From positions 38,203 to 102,202 of the forward strand of contig JABDIY010000167.1 of the NCBI GenBank assembly GCA_013003535.1: a stretch of 64,000 nucleotides of DNA, read 5' to 3'. Below the pieces are notes generated by a model. The model was given only the letters and a program-made list of their open reading frames with translations, made no database searches and was not told where the DNA came from. The translations under genes and the position numbers were made by a program. Source of the stretch: Acidimicrobiales bacterium. Lineage in GTDB: Bacteria; Actinomycetota; Acidimicrobiia; Acidimicrobiales; SZUA-35. Within the stretch, counting starts at the first letter, position 1; each line of letters starts with the position of its first letter. Positions 24,346 through 33,175 of the stretch are shown here, in pieces.

Positions 24346-25208
24346 GCCCCACGGTGATCTCCACCATCGCCGAACTCCGGACAGAGTTGGACGACCACCG
24401 CCGGGACGGGCGTTCCATTGGATTCGTGCCAACGATGGGCGCCCTCCATGCGGGGCATGCTTCGCTGATGACACGAGCCCGGGCCGCCGACGAAATCGTT
24501 CTCGCCAGCATCTTCGTGAACCCTCTCCAATTCGCCGCTACCGAAGACCTGGCGGACTATCCGCGAGACCTCAACAGCGACTCAGAACTGGCCGGGGAGT
24601 GTGGTGTCGATCTTCTGTTCGTCCCCACCGTGGCCGAGATGTACCCCGCCGGGACGCTGTTGACCGAAGTCCGACTCCCCCGCCTCGCCACCAAACTGGA
24701 AGGACTCACTCGGCCCACCCATTTCACCGGGGTGGCCACGGTGGTTGCGAAGCTCCTCAACATCGTCGGGCCCTGTCGGGCCTATTTCGGTGAGAAGGAC
24801 TTTCAGCAGTTGGCGATCATTCGCAGGATGGTGGACGACTTGTCTGTTCCGGTGGAAGTAGTTGGCTGCACGATCGTTCGTGAGGACGACGGTCTCGCCA
24901 TGAGCAGCCGCAATGTCTATCTCACCCCACCGGAGCGGGAAGCCGCTTCGGTGCTGCGATTGGCGCTGGATGCCGGCGAGGCAATCGTCAAGGGTGGCGC
25001 TTCGAACCCCGAGGCCGTGATCGCCGCGATGTCGGCGGTGATCAACGGTGAGCCGCTGGCTCAGCTGGATTACGCAACGGTGATCGATCCGTTGACATTT
25101 GAGATTCCTGCAAATCTGAATCACGATGTTCGTCTACTCGTTGCCGCGCGGGTGGGCCGACCCCGGCTCATCGACAACTGCGGCATCAGCTTCGAGAAGG
25201 TTCTGTAA
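24342..25208 (+). CDS. panC: Pantothenate synthetase
   Basis: A 288-residue enzyme joining pantoate and beta-alanine with ATP to make pantothenate. Motifs seen: VPTMGALHAGHASL (HIGH-like ATP site), SIFVNPLQF, YFGEKDFQQLAIIRR and the KMSKS-like MSSRNVYL. I use ATG 24342, which overlaps the DUF2520 stop as ATGA and matches the usual N-terminus; the longer frame from 24216 adds residues read out of frame through the preceding gene. The stop shares one base with the panB start. Confidence 0.95.
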   Translation: MSPTVISTIAELRTELDDHRRDGRSIGFVPTMGALHAGHASLMTRARAADEIVLASIFVNPLQFAATEDLADYPRDLNSDSELAGECGVDLLFVPTVAEMYPAGTLLTEVRLPRLATKLEGLTRPTHFTGVATVVAKLLNIVGPCRAYFGEKDFQQLAIIRRMVDDLSVPVEVVGCTIVREDDGLAMSSRNVYLTPPEREAASVLRLALDAGEAIVKGGASNPEAVIAAMSAVINGEPLAQLDYATVIDPLTFEIPANLNHDVRLLVAARVGRPRLIDNCGISFEKVL

Positions 25209-26098
25209 TGGCCAGCAACGCCGAGTCCGAAACCCCCCGCCGACGGATCACCGTCCCCGCCATCCGGGATTCCAAGGTCCGGAACGGAGATGACCCACTG
25301 GTGATGGTGACCGCCTACGACGCACCGATGGCCCGGATCGCCGAAGAGGCCGAGGTAGACCTGATCCTGGTGGGCGACTCCCTCGGGATGGTGGTGCTCG
25401 GACACTCCAACACGTTGGAAGTGACCGTGGATGACATGGTGCACCACATCAAAGCCGTGGCCCGAACCAGGCCGAAGGCGTTGGTTGTCGCCGACATGCC
25501 GTGGATGAGCTTCCATGTGAGCCCCCAAGACACCCTCATCAATGCAGCTCGTTTGATTCGGGCCGGAGGAAAGTGCTTGAAGATCGAGGGCGGCACGAAA
25601 CGCATTCCCATGATGGAGGCGGTCATCGCCGCCGAGATGCCGGTGATCGCCCACCTGGGACTGACCCCTCAGAGCTTCAACGCGATGGGCGGCTTCAAAA
25701 TCCAGGCGCGCGAAGCTGAGGCTGCCAACGAGTTGGTTCGGGAAGCGAAAGCGGTGGAGGCGGCCGGCTGCTTTGCGGTGCTGCTCGAGGGTGTTCCCGA
25801 CGTTGTGGGCCAAATGGTCACCGACGCTCTGAGTATCCCCACGATCGGGATCGGTGCCGGGCCCGCCTGTGACGGGCAGGTGCTCGTCTACCACGACATC
25901 ATCGGCCTCGAGAACCGGTTCAAACCGAAGTTTGTCCGCCGGTTCGGTACGGCCTATGAAGACCAACTGGAATCGGTGCAGCAGTACGCCCAAGCAGTTC
26001 GCCACAGGACATTCCCCGCCGAACCCGAGACCTATGTTGCGCGCGAGGAACTGACCGAAGCACTGGGTCTCTACGGCTCGAAAACCCAGGACAGCTGA
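25208..26098 (+). CDS. panB: 3-methyl-2-oxobutanoate hydroxymethyltransferase
   Basis: A 296-residue PanB, which makes ketopantoate from 2-oxoisovalerate and methylene-tetrahydrofolate, the first committed step to pantothenate and CoA. Visible motifs: MVTAYDAPMARIAEEA, LILVGDSLGMVVLGH (metal-binding Asp), KIEGGTKRIP and TIGIGAGPACDGQVLV. It follows panC with a one-base overlap, so the operon is DUF2520-panC-panB, with the RNB nuclease 6 bases downstream. No panD is present in the window. Confidence 0.95.
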   Translation: MASNAESETPRRRITVPAIRDSKVRNGDDPLVMVTAYDAPMARIAEEAEVDLILVGDSLGMVVLGHSNTLEVTVDDMVHHIKAVARTRPKALVVADMPWMSFHVSPQDTLINAARLIRAGGKCLKIEGGTKRIPMMEAVIAAEMPVIAHLGLTPQSFNAMGGFKIQAREAEAANELVREAKAVEAAGCFAVLLEGVPDVVGQMVTDALSIPTIGIGAGPACDGQVLVYHDIIGLENRFKPKFVRRFGTAYEDQLESVQQYAQAVRHRTFPAEPETYVAREELTEALGLYGSKTQDS

Positions 26099-26104
26099 CG
26101 CGGA

Positions 26105-27520
26105 GTGAAGACCCGCAAGCTCTACGCCCCCAGCGCTTTCGAGGCCGGCTTCCAAGCGATCCGTGACGAACTGGACATCCCCCGAGCCTTTCCGCCCGAA
26201 GTGCTTTCCGCGGCGGAGACTGCCGTCGACCGGTTCGCCGACATCCGAAGCGACCGTCGAGACCTCTCCTTGGTGGCCATCGACCCACCCGGTGCGATGG
26301 ACCTCGATCAGGCGTTTTATGCCGAAGCGATCACCGATTCGGCGGCGGCGTACCGGGTGTTCTACGCCATCGCCGATGTTGGGGCGTTCATCGAATCGGG
26401 GGATCCGATCGATCTAGAGGCTCGCCGTCGCGGCACCACCTACTACTCCCCCGATCTCCGGACTCCGTTGCATCCCCCTACGCTTTCGGAGGATCGGGCC
26501 AGCCTTCTGGCCGGAACCGACAAGCCCGCCCTTCTTTGGACGATCGACTTGGATGTCCACGGCGCCCCTGTGAACGTGATGGTGGAGCGCTCCCTGGTGA
26601 CGGTCCGCGAAGCCATCTCCTACACCGAGGCGCAGCGGCGGATCGACGCCGGGATCAATGCCTCACTGAACCTGCTCAAGAAGATCGGAACGCTCCGCCA
26701 AATCCAGGAGGTGAAACGGGGCGGGATCAGCCTGAACCTTCCAAGCCAAGAGGTGGTGGAGCGCAACGGAACCTATGACCTCCAGTTCGATACATCCATT
26801 CCAGTAGAGGGCTGGAACGCCCAGATGTCACTGCTCACCGGCATCGTGGCCGGCCGAAAAATGTGTGAAGCCAAAGTGGGTGTGCTGCGAACCCTGCCCT
26901 CACCTCGCCATCAAGATCTCCGCCGCCTCCGGAGAGAAGCAGAGGCGCTCGAAATTCCGTGGCCAGAAGACCAGAGTTACCCCGAGATGATTCGGACCGT
27001 CACACCCGACTCCCCCCGCAAGGCGGCCTTCCTGTTGCAGGCGGCCCGCTCGTTCCGTGGGGCCGGGTATGTATTCATCCACGGCGAGCTCCCCCAGCTC
27101 AGCGAACACGGAGCGATCGCGTCGCATTACGCCCACGTCACCGCTCCCCTTCGTCGATTGGTGGACCGACCCAACAATGAAGTTCTCCTCGCGCTCTTCG
27201 CCGGCATCGCCCCCGGACCGCCACTGATCGCCGATCTCGAGGAGCTACCCAGCCAGATGGGTAAGGCTCGTAGCAGGGAATCAGCCTTCGAGCGGGCGCT
27301 GGTGGACTACGCCGAAACGATGGTTCTGTCCGGCCGGGTCGGCCAACGTTTCGACGCTTCGGTGGTATCGCTGCATGAGAAACGCGATCTGGCCTACATC
27401 CAGATTCTCGATCCTGCGATCGAGTCATCCGTACCGCTGAACGGTCATCAACTCGGGGATCGGATCACGGTCACCCTCGCTGAGGCCGACCCTGTTTCCC
27501 GCACTCTTTCGTGGGAATAG
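26105..27520 (+). CDS. RNB-domain ribonuclease (RNase II/R family, short form)
   Basis: A 471-residue protein dominated by an RNB exonuclease domain. The catalytic acidic cluster is visible in AIDPPGAMDLDQAFY (D-x5-DLDQ), followed by IADVGAFIESGDPID, TTYYSPDLRTPLHPP and SHYAHVTAPLRRLVDRPN. It lacks the N-terminal cold-shock domains of RNase II and R, and the C-terminal part (about 395-471) is a short beta-rich segment that may replace S1. Predicted 3'-to-5' exoribonuclease. The start is GTG 26105. Such short RNB proteins are common in actinobacteria. It sits last in the pan operon, though no metabolic link is evident. Confidence 0.88.
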   Translation: MKTRKLYAPSAFEAGFQAIRDELDIPRAFPPEVLSAAETAVDRFADIRSDRRDLSLVAIDPPGAMDLDQAFYAEAITDSAAAYRVFYAIADVGAFIESGDPIDLEARRRGTTYYSPDLRTPLHPPTLSEDRASLLAGTDKPALLWTIDLDVHGAPVNVMVERSLVTVREAISYTEAQRRIDAGINASLNLLKKIGTLRQIQEVKRGGISLNLPSQEVVERNGTYDLQFDTSIPVEGWNAQMSLLTGIVAGRKMCEAKVGVLRTLPSPRHQDLRRLRREAEALEIPWPEDQSYPEMIRTVTPDSPRKAAFLLQAARSFRGAGYVFIHGELPQLSEHGAIASHYAHVTAPLRRLVDRPNNEVLLALFAGIAPGPPLIADLEELPSQMGKARSRESAFERALVDYAETMVLSGRVGQRFDASVVSLHEKRDLAYIQILDPAIESSVPLNGHQLGDRITVTLAEADPVSRTLSWE

Positions 27521-27531
27521 GGGTTTGAGCG

Positions 27532-28443
27532 TCAGATCCGAACCAGAAGCGACGCCGTGTAACCGGTGGCAGCCGACCCAGCGACCGTGGCGAGCTGATC
27601 TTCCCAGCCGTCGCTGAACACGTTGTCTGATGCGAGTGAGAGACGACCGAGGTTCCCGGCACTGTCGCCATAGCGCGGATCTTGATATGCATCAACGCTC
27701 ACCGTCTCGGGCAAGGCCAACTGCGATGTCTTGGCGGCCGCGCCACCCGATGTGGCAGATGTGATCTCGTCATAGATCTCGAGGTGAGCATGGGGCCAGC
27801 GCCCGGGGTAGCACCCGGGATACACGCTCGTGAATGTCACCAGGCCGTTGGAGTCGGCCACCTGCAGGCCGCGAAGATAGTTCTGGTCCGCCTCCTCATA
27901 AACCGAGTAAAGAGCGTCGGCCGTGCAGTGCCAGATGTAGACCGCCGCGCCGGGCAATGCGGCTCCACTGGAGGCATCTACAACCGTTAGCTGGAACTGG
28001 AGCGGAATGCCGTCGGCGGTCCCCGCCAGACCGGCGAAGCTGGTGGTGATGTCTTGGCGTTCAACGCCTGTTTCGGTGAGCACGTTGGGTCCATTGGTGC
28101 CATCGGCGGGGAACGGACCGCCGGACTCGTCGGGGATCTCGTCCCCGGCGCTGAAAACGCTTTCGGTGGAGGCGGAGGTATCGACGCTCGACGTCGTGGT
28201 GCTGGTGTCACCGGTGGTTTCGGAGCTGATGGCACTGGTGGTTTCGGTGCTCGTTGCTGGTTCGGCGGTTGGAGCAGAACTCGTGGTGGCACGACTGCAT
28301 GCGCCAAGGAGAGCTGCGACCCCAACCCCGCCTACTAGTCGCATGGCCTGTCGCCTATCGATCAGGGCGCTCAGATCCCGGTGGAGGCCGCCGAAGTCAT
28401 CGTGGCCTCCCGTCGCTCGGTTCAACTGGGGCCGATCGTGCAT
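27532..28443 (-). CDS. Exported intradiol-dioxygenase-like lipoprotein
   Basis: A 303-residue protein of the intradiol ring-cleavage dioxygenase superfamily. The N-terminus has a twin arginine (DRRQAMRL), a hydrophobic stretch and a lipobox (LLGAC), pointing to Tat export and lipid anchoring. A Ser/Thr-rich linker (about 55-100) follows. The dioxygenase core has VYIWHCTADALYSVY, NYLRGLQVADSNG and YPGCYPGRWPHAHLEIY, which carry the two Tyr and two His iron ligands expected for the family. Cytoplasmic relatives open catechol or protocatechuate rings; the role of exported forms is poorly known. It is divergent from the PPOX gene. Confidence 0.83.
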   Translation of the reverse strand: MHDRPQLNRATGGHDDFGGLHRDLSALIDRRQAMRLVGGVGVAALLGACSRATTSSAPTAEPATSTETTSAISSETTGDTSTTTSSVDTSASTESVFSAGDEIPDESGGPFPADGTNGPNVLTETGVERQDITTSFAGLAGTADGIPLQFQLTVVDASSGAALPGAAVYIWHCTADALYSVYEEADQNYLRGLQVADSNGLVTFTSVYPGCYPGRWPHAHLEIYDEITSATSGGAAAKTSQLALPETVSVDAYQDPRYGDSAGNLGRLSLASDNVFSDGWEDQLATVAGSAATGYTASLLVRI

Positions 28444-28496
28444 CGAACCAGATTAGCGCTCCACCCTGAACCTAGACTGAAGCCCAGCCACCTCGC

Positions 28497-28502
28497 TACC
28501 GT
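28497..28502 (+). promoter_or_regulatory. Predicted -10 element of the PPOX gene (leaderless)
   Basis: TACCGT followed by exactly 7 bases and ATG 28510, with no Shine-Dalgarno sequence. The same hexamer and spacing occur before the LLM oxidoreductase gene. Confidence 0.6.
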
Positions 28503-28509
28503 CTTCGAG

Positions 28510-29124
28510 ATGAGGATCACCAGCAAGGACCAACTGCGGGAGCTCTACCGGCAACCCAGTCCGCGAGCGGCGGAGAAAACCCGGGACCGAATCGATGAAG
28601 CCACGGCCCGATTCATCTCGCTCTGCCCGCTGGCCATCCTGAGCACAGCAGGAGCCGACGGCACCGTGGATGCTTCGCCCCGGGGTGGACCGGCCGGGTT
28701 CATCAAGGTGATCGATGAGCGTCATGTGGCCGTTCCGGACCTGGGGGGCAACAATCGTCTGGATAGTTTCCAAAACATCATCGCCAACCCGCATGCCGGG
28801 CTGCTGCTGATGGTGCCGGGAAAAGAAGAGACGGTTCGCATCAACGGCCCGGCCCATCTCAGCATCGACTCCGACCTTCTGGCCTCATTCACCGCCGATC
28901 TGCGCCCGCCGAAGATGGCTTTGGTCGTGGAAACCCAGGAGCTCTTCGCTCATTGCGCAAAGGCGTTCCGCCGCTCCGGGGTATGGAAACCAGCCTCCTG
29001 GGCGTTGCTTAAGACTGCGCCGGACCTCGCCGAGATCTACGAGTGCCAGTTCCCGTCCACCACGGCCGAAGAAATGCGGGCCACGTTGGAACAGGTCTAC
29101 GCTGACGACCTCGCACGCGATTAG
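28510..29124 (+). CDS. Pyridoxamine 5'-phosphate oxidase-like flavin protein
   Basis: A 204-residue split-barrel protein of the PPOX superfamily, close to the MSMEG_1061-type FMN-binding group. Features: helical N-terminus (RITSKDQLRELYRQP), barrel start FISLCPLAILSTAGADG, DASPRGGPAGFIKV, and DLGGNNRLDSFQNIIANPH, the family's cofactor-binding region. Members bind FMN, F420 or haem; the substrate here is unknown. ATG 28510 is chosen from the TACCGT element 7 bases upstream; the 43-residue upstream extension overlaps the divergent lipoprotein gene. Confidence 0.85.
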   Translation: MRITSKDQLRELYRQPSPRAAEKTRDRIDEATARFISLCPLAILSTAGADGTVDASPRGGPAGFIKVIDERHVAVPDLGGNNRLDSFQNIIANPHAGLLLMVPGKEETVRINGPAHLSIDSDLLASFTADLRPPKMALVVETQELFAHCAKAFRRSGVWKPASWALLKTAPDLAEIYECQFPSTTAEEMRATLEQVYADDLARD

Positions 29125-29154
29125 ACATCGCGATGAAGGGCTGACCGACTTCAC

Positions 29155-29160
29155 TAGCCT
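29155..29160 (+). promoter_or_regulatory. Predicted -10 element of the GH13 gene (leaderless)
   Basis: TAGCCT followed by 6 bases and GTG 29167, in the 42-base gap after the PPOX gene. Confidence 0.55.
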
Positions 29161-29166
29161 CACTTC

Positions 29167-30972
29167 GTGACGAAGTTTCTTGGGTTGCCCCATCACGATC
29201 CGTCGGTTCGGTATACGTCCAACCCCAACCCCGACGTCGGCGAGACCGTGGAGGTCCGCATCGCCCTACCCGAGACTTGGCGCGAGGCTGAACTGCATTT
29301 GCGAACAGTGATCGACGGGGAGGTTCGCTACGAACCGGCAACCGCGAGCGGCGACCCGAGCACCGGCGAGCAGGTTTTCGAACTCACCTGCGACCAGCCG
29401 ATCCAGCGGTACCGCTTCCACCTGAGGAGCAAGCACGGTGGGTATTGGCTCAACGGCACCGGTCTCCACAACTGGGATCCGGACGACCACAACGACTTCA
29501 AGCTGCTGCCTGGCTTGAAAGCGCCGGAATGGGTGCCGGAAAGCGTTTGGTACCAGATCGTTCCCGACCGATTCGCCACAAGCGGCCAATACCGCACCAG
29601 TACCGGCGTCGACGACAATTGGATTCAGTGGGCCGACTGGGACGATCCCATCGACCAAACCGTTTCCGGTTCCATGACGCAGATGTATGGCGGCGATCTC
29701 GACGGCATCATCGGACGGCTGGATCACCTGACCGACCTGGGAATCGGTGGCGTCTATCTGACGCCAATTTTCCCAGGTCGTTCCAACCACCGCTACGACG
29801 CCAGCACCTTCGACTACGTGGATCCCCTCCTTGGCGGCGACGCTGCCCTCCTCCGGCTGCGGGAGGCCTGCGATCGGGCCGGCATGAGACTCATGACGGA
29901 CCTCACGCTCAACCACACCGGCGACACTCACGAGTGGTTCAATGCCGCCCAAGCCGACGCCACCAGTGTGGAAGCAGGCTTCTATTACTTCATCAAGCAT
30001 CCGGACCAGTATGAATCGTGGTTCGGGGTAGACAGCCTTCCCAAGCTGGACCATCGCAGCCGGGAACTGGCCTCACGAATGTACGAGGGACCGGAGTCCG
30101 TGATCGGTCGATTCATCCGGCCGCCCTTCAACCTCGACGGCTGGCGGATCGACGTCGCCAACATGACCGGGCGACTGCGGCAGCTGGATCTCAACGACCA
30201 AGTGGCGAGAGCCACACGGGCCACGTTCGAAGCGGCTGGAGGTGATCGCTGGTTGGTTGGCGAACACTTTCACGACGCCGCCGCCGACACCCCCGGCGAC
30301 GGCTGGCACGGAGTCATGAACTATTCGGGCATTTCCCGGCCGATCACCTCATGGCTGGGCAGGGTGGGAACGCTCCACGGAATGGGCACCGGACCTGGCC
30401 AAGACGCCCGCAACGGGGTGGCCATGATGAAGGCGTTCGATGCGGTGCGCGCGGCGATGAGCTGGTCGGTCATGAACGGATCGATGAGCCTGCTGAGCAG
30501 TCACGACACCGCCCGCTGGCGAACGATCTGCACCTCGGACCAGGCCGCCCTGGTAGGGGCCGGGATGCTCATGACCTTGCCCGGCGCGCCGTGCTTTTTC
30601 TATGGAGACGAGATCGGACTTGTCGGCGCCGACAACGAGGAAAGTCGGCTTCCCATGCCCTGGGGCGAAGACTCGGTTTGGAATCACGAGTTCCTGAGCT
30701 GGTATCGCACACTGATCCACGTGCGCAACAACACGCCGGCGCTGCATCACGGCGGATTCCGATGGGTCTTTGCCGGTGATGATCAAGTGGTCTGGCTGCG
30801 CGAGACCCTGCAACAGCGGGTTCTGGTGCGAGCCGCACGTGCCGACGGCCCGGCGATCACGCTCGACCCGGCGCTTCTGGGTGCCCGAGAACTCACGCCG
30901 CTTATCGGCGACCACAACTCCCTCACGCTGCCCGGCGATGGACCGCGCTTCGATGTGTGGGAGCTCATCTGA
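29167..30972 (+). CDS. Glycoside hydrolase family 13 protein (neopullulanase/maltogenic amylase-like)
   Basis: A 601-residue alpha-glucan-acting enzyme without signal peptide, so probably cytoplasmic. An N-terminal beta domain (about 1-110, CBM34-like) precedes the TIM barrel, which starts at WYQIVPDRFATSG. The four conserved regions are visible: DLTLNH (I), GWRIDVANM with the nucleophile Asp (II), LVGEHFHD with the acid/base Glu (III) and LLSSHDT (IV). MYGGDLDGIIGRLDHLTDLG is typical of neopullulanase/cyclomaltodextrinase types. The C-terminal all-beta domain ends at FDVWELI. It likely degrades maltodextrins or cyclodextrins; exact specificity is uncertain. Confidence 0.9.
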   Translation: MTKFLGLPHHDPSVRYTSNPNPDVGETVEVRIALPETWREAELHLRTVIDGEVRYEPATASGDPSTGEQVFELTCDQPIQRYRFHLRSKHGGYWLNGTGLHNWDPDDHNDFKLLPGLKAPEWVPESVWYQIVPDRFATSGQYRTSTGVDDNWIQWADWDDPIDQTVSGSMTQMYGGDLDGIIGRLDHLTDLGIGGVYLTPIFPGRSNHRYDASTFDYVDPLLGGDAALLRLREACDRAGMRLMTDLTLNHTGDTHEWFNAAQADATSVEAGFYYFIKHPDQYESWFGVDSLPKLDHRSRELASRMYEGPESVIGRFIRPPFNLDGWRIDVANMTGRLRQLDLNDQVARATRATFEAAGGDRWLVGEHFHDAAADTPGDGWHGVMNYSGISRPITSWLGRVGTLHGMGTGPGQDARNGVAMMKAFDAVRAAMSWSVMNGSMSLLSSHDTARWRTICTSDQAALVGAGMLMTLPGAPCFFYGDEIGLVGADNEESRLPMPWGEDSVWNHEFLSWYRTLIHVRNNTPALHHGGFRWVFAGDDQVVWLRETLQQRVLVRAARADGPAITLDPALLGARELTPLIGDHNSLTLPGDGPRFDVWELI

Positions 30973-30980
30973 ACCCAGCC

Positions 30981-31355
30981 TTATCGCTGGGCGATGAGCT
31001 CGATCTCGATATCGCTTCCCAGAGGAAGTTCCGCCACCGCCACGGTGCTGCGGGCCGGAAACGGCTCCGAGAACTGGGTTTTGTAGACCTCGTTCATGGC
31101 CGAGAAATCACTCATCTTTGTGAGAAAGACGTTGACTTTCACCACGTTGGTCTCGGTCAGCCCACCGGCGGCAAGCACCTCGAAGAGGTTGTTGAAACAC
31201 TTTTGGGTCCGCTCACCGATCGTCCCGTCGATCAATCTGCCGGTGGCGGAATCCAGCGGGGTTTGACCACTCAAGAATACTGTGCCTCGGGCGTCGATGG
31301 CGTGGCTGTATGGGCCTACGGAGGAAGCATTGGGACTGGTGATGGCGGTGCGCAT
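30981..31355 (-). CDS. RidA/YjgF-family protein
   Basis: A 124-residue Rid-family protein. Family features: NASSVGPYSHAI, TVFLSGQTPLD, the arginine in FPARSTVAVAELP that binds substrate carboxylates in RidA, and the C-terminal IEIELIAQR. RidA hydrolyses reactive enamine/imine intermediates released by PLP enzymes; with the key Arg present, deaminase activity is plausible. It converges with the GH13 gene (8 bases between stops). The start is ATG 31355. Confidence 0.9.
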   Translation of the reverse strand: MRTAITSPNASSVGPYSHAIDARGTVFLSGQTPLDSATGRLIDGTIGERTQKCFNNLFEVLAAGGLTETNVVKVNVFLTKMSDFSAMNEVYKTQFSEPFPARSTVAVAELPLGSDIEIELIAQR

Positions 31356-31447
31356 GATCCCGTTGTATCGCCAACCCCGAATTTCTGCACGAAAATCGCT
31401 CTGAACAGGGAAAAACCACTGTCACACCCCCCGGTCATGATAGAACC

Positions 31448-32467
31448 ATGATCACCGCAGGCTCCCCCAAATTGTCCGGCCCTCTCCACCGCCCGGCTCC
31501 GCCAGCCAGCGCCAACTCGGTGGAGATCCACTTGCCCGCCGCCCTCTGGGTGGCCAAGCTCACCGCCGGAGAAGACGCCCATGCACTTCTCCGTTCGGCC
31601 GATGGACTGCCCACCCATTGGACGACCTCCCCGCTGGCCACCAGCCGGATTTTCGCCGGCATTCTGTCGGCCGATGATGTCGGAACCAATGTCGAGCCCA
31701 ACCTCTGCCCCACCCAGTCGCTCCCGCTCCCAGGAGATCGGATCATCATCGCCCGAACCGGGCGGCGGGTCGAGGTGTTCGGTGCGGTGGAGATCACCGG
31801 TCTCACTGTCACCCGATGCGGGGCGGTCCGGATCGGGCACAGCCCGCTGGTCACCTTCACCGAACCGGTCGATGTTCGCCAGGGTCGACGCCACAACCAG
31901 CTGCTCGAGGAACACTGGGACCAGCTCTTCGGACGTTCCGCCCGTGACCGACGGTTGCTCCCGTTGTCCGATGCGGCGGTCGCTCTCACCTTCTCAGCAT
32001 TCGGTTTTTCGCTCGAACAACTCTTCTCCGAAACCGGCATATGCAGTGTCGAGAGCGTTCGACCCGCCCCCGCATGGAGCCTCGACGCCAAGATCAGCGG
32101 GATCAAGATAAGCAGCACCCTCGCGGCCGCGCGAATCGCCGACGGTGTGGCCGCATTCCACGGGCTTCGAGAGGTCTTCGACCACTACCAGTCCGACTCC
32201 ATCGAGATCACCGGCACACGGCCCGGGCGAGATCTCCTACTAAGTGTCACCGAGGCCGATCACACGCACTTCGTCGTGGCTGTCGGTCTCTCCCAAGGCG
32301 AGGGCTACCGGGTCAACCCCGCCTACCGCCACCTCATCGAGAGCAGTTCGGCCTCCACCGTGCTCGCCATCGAAAGCCAGCATGACTGGAACATCTTCAA
32401 CCTCGACGCAAAGGAGTGCATCGCTCTGCAACACATAGAGAACGAGCAGCTGGAACGACGCAACTAA
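31448..32467 (+). CDS. Hypothetical protein
   Basis: A 339-residue cytoplasmic protein that I do not recognise. It has no signal peptide or clear membrane helix. The first half is beta-rich (VEIHLPAALWVAKL, GDRIIIARTGRRVEVFGAVE, PLVTFTEPVDVRQG) and the second half mixes helices (AAARIADGVAAFHGLREVF) with a strand pattern (IEITGTRPGRDLLLSVTEAD). Codon use looks like its neighbours. It stands alone between the Rid gene (divergent, 92 bases) and the VOC gene (convergent, 49 bases). A TGATAG stretch lies close before the ATG, but I cannot set a firm promoter. Confidence 0.65.
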   Translation: MITAGSPKLSGPLHRPAPPASANSVEIHLPAALWVAKLTAGEDAHALLRSADGLPTHWTTSPLATSRIFAGILSADDVGTNVEPNLCPTQSLPLPGDRIIIARTGRRVEVFGAVEITGLTVTRCGAVRIGHSPLVTFTEPVDVRQGRRHNQLLEEHWDQLFGRSARDRRLLPLSDAAVALTFSAFGFSLEQLFSETGICSVESVRPAPAWSLDAKISGIKISSTLAAARIADGVAAFHGLREVFDHYQSDSIEITGTRPGRDLLLSVTEADHTHFVVAVGLSQGEGYRVNPAYRHLIESSSASTVLAIESQHDWNIFNLDAKECIALQHIENEQLERRN

Positions 32468-32516
32468 CCGCAGGGCCGACGTGGGCGGACTCGGTGTCGA
32501 GGATTACGTTCCCGGC

Positions 32517-33074
32517 CTAAACCAGCTTGGTTTGCGGGATCGACCTCAGACCGCCGGCGGCGAGTTCTGCCACTGCGGGTACCGGGTTGGGGTCGAGGAA
32601 CACCGACTCGTCGCTCGGGTCGAAGTCACGGCCGGTGCCATCTTCCACCCAGACGGAAGCTTCGAGAGCGATGCCATTGGGGTCGCTGAAATAGACAGAC
32701 TTCATCACACCGTGATCGACCACCTCGGTGACCTCGCTTCCGGCTGCGTCCAGTCGATTTCGGAGCGCCTTGAGCGCCATTTCGTCTGGGACGTCGAACG
32801 AGAGGTGGTCGAGTTGGACGGGATACGGAGCTGGCGAACCAGCACTCTTGGTGAAGGTCTCAGCGCCTTCGATCTCGAAAAAGGCCACCGTGTTGTGCGG
32901 TGACATTTCGAAGAAGTAATGGCGCATCGGCCCGGCCATGAGCGTCATGACCAGCGGCATGCCGAGCGCACCGGCGTAGAAGCGAACGGTAGCGTCCATG
33001 TCGGGCGTAACGAGCGCCAAATGGTTAATGCCACGCCACGATGGCGGAGCGGGAAGTTCATTGGAGGTGGCCAT
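32517..33074 (-). CDS. VOC-superfamily (glyoxalase-like) protein
   Basis: A 185-residue vicinal-oxygen-chelate protein with two beta-alpha-beta-beta-beta modules: INHLALVTPDMDATVRFYAG (metal-ligand His in the first strand) and QLDHLSFDVPDE (second His), then SVYFSDPNGIALEASVWVED with the C-terminal Glu ligand. This matches ring-cleavage dioxygenase or glyoxalase I-like members with a complete metal site. The substrate is unknown. The C-terminal 35 residues extend past the fold. Start ATG 33074. Confidence 0.87.
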   Translation of the reverse strand: MATSNELPAPPSWRGINHLALVTPDMDATVRFYAGALGMPLVMTLMAGPMRHYFFEMSPHNTVAFFEIEGAETFTKSAGSPAPYPVQLDHLSFDVPDEMALKALRNRLDAAGSEVTEVVDHGVMKSVYFSDPNGIALEASVWVEDGTGRDFDPSDESVFLDPNPVPAVAELAAGGLRSIPQTKLV

Positions 33075-33175
33075 GCATCTATCATCGCGCGGGGGCCATC
33101 ACATGGGGCGTCGAGGCGGTGCGGCGAGAGCGGACATGCCACACTCAGCGCTGGTTTCCACTGATGTGGGGCATC

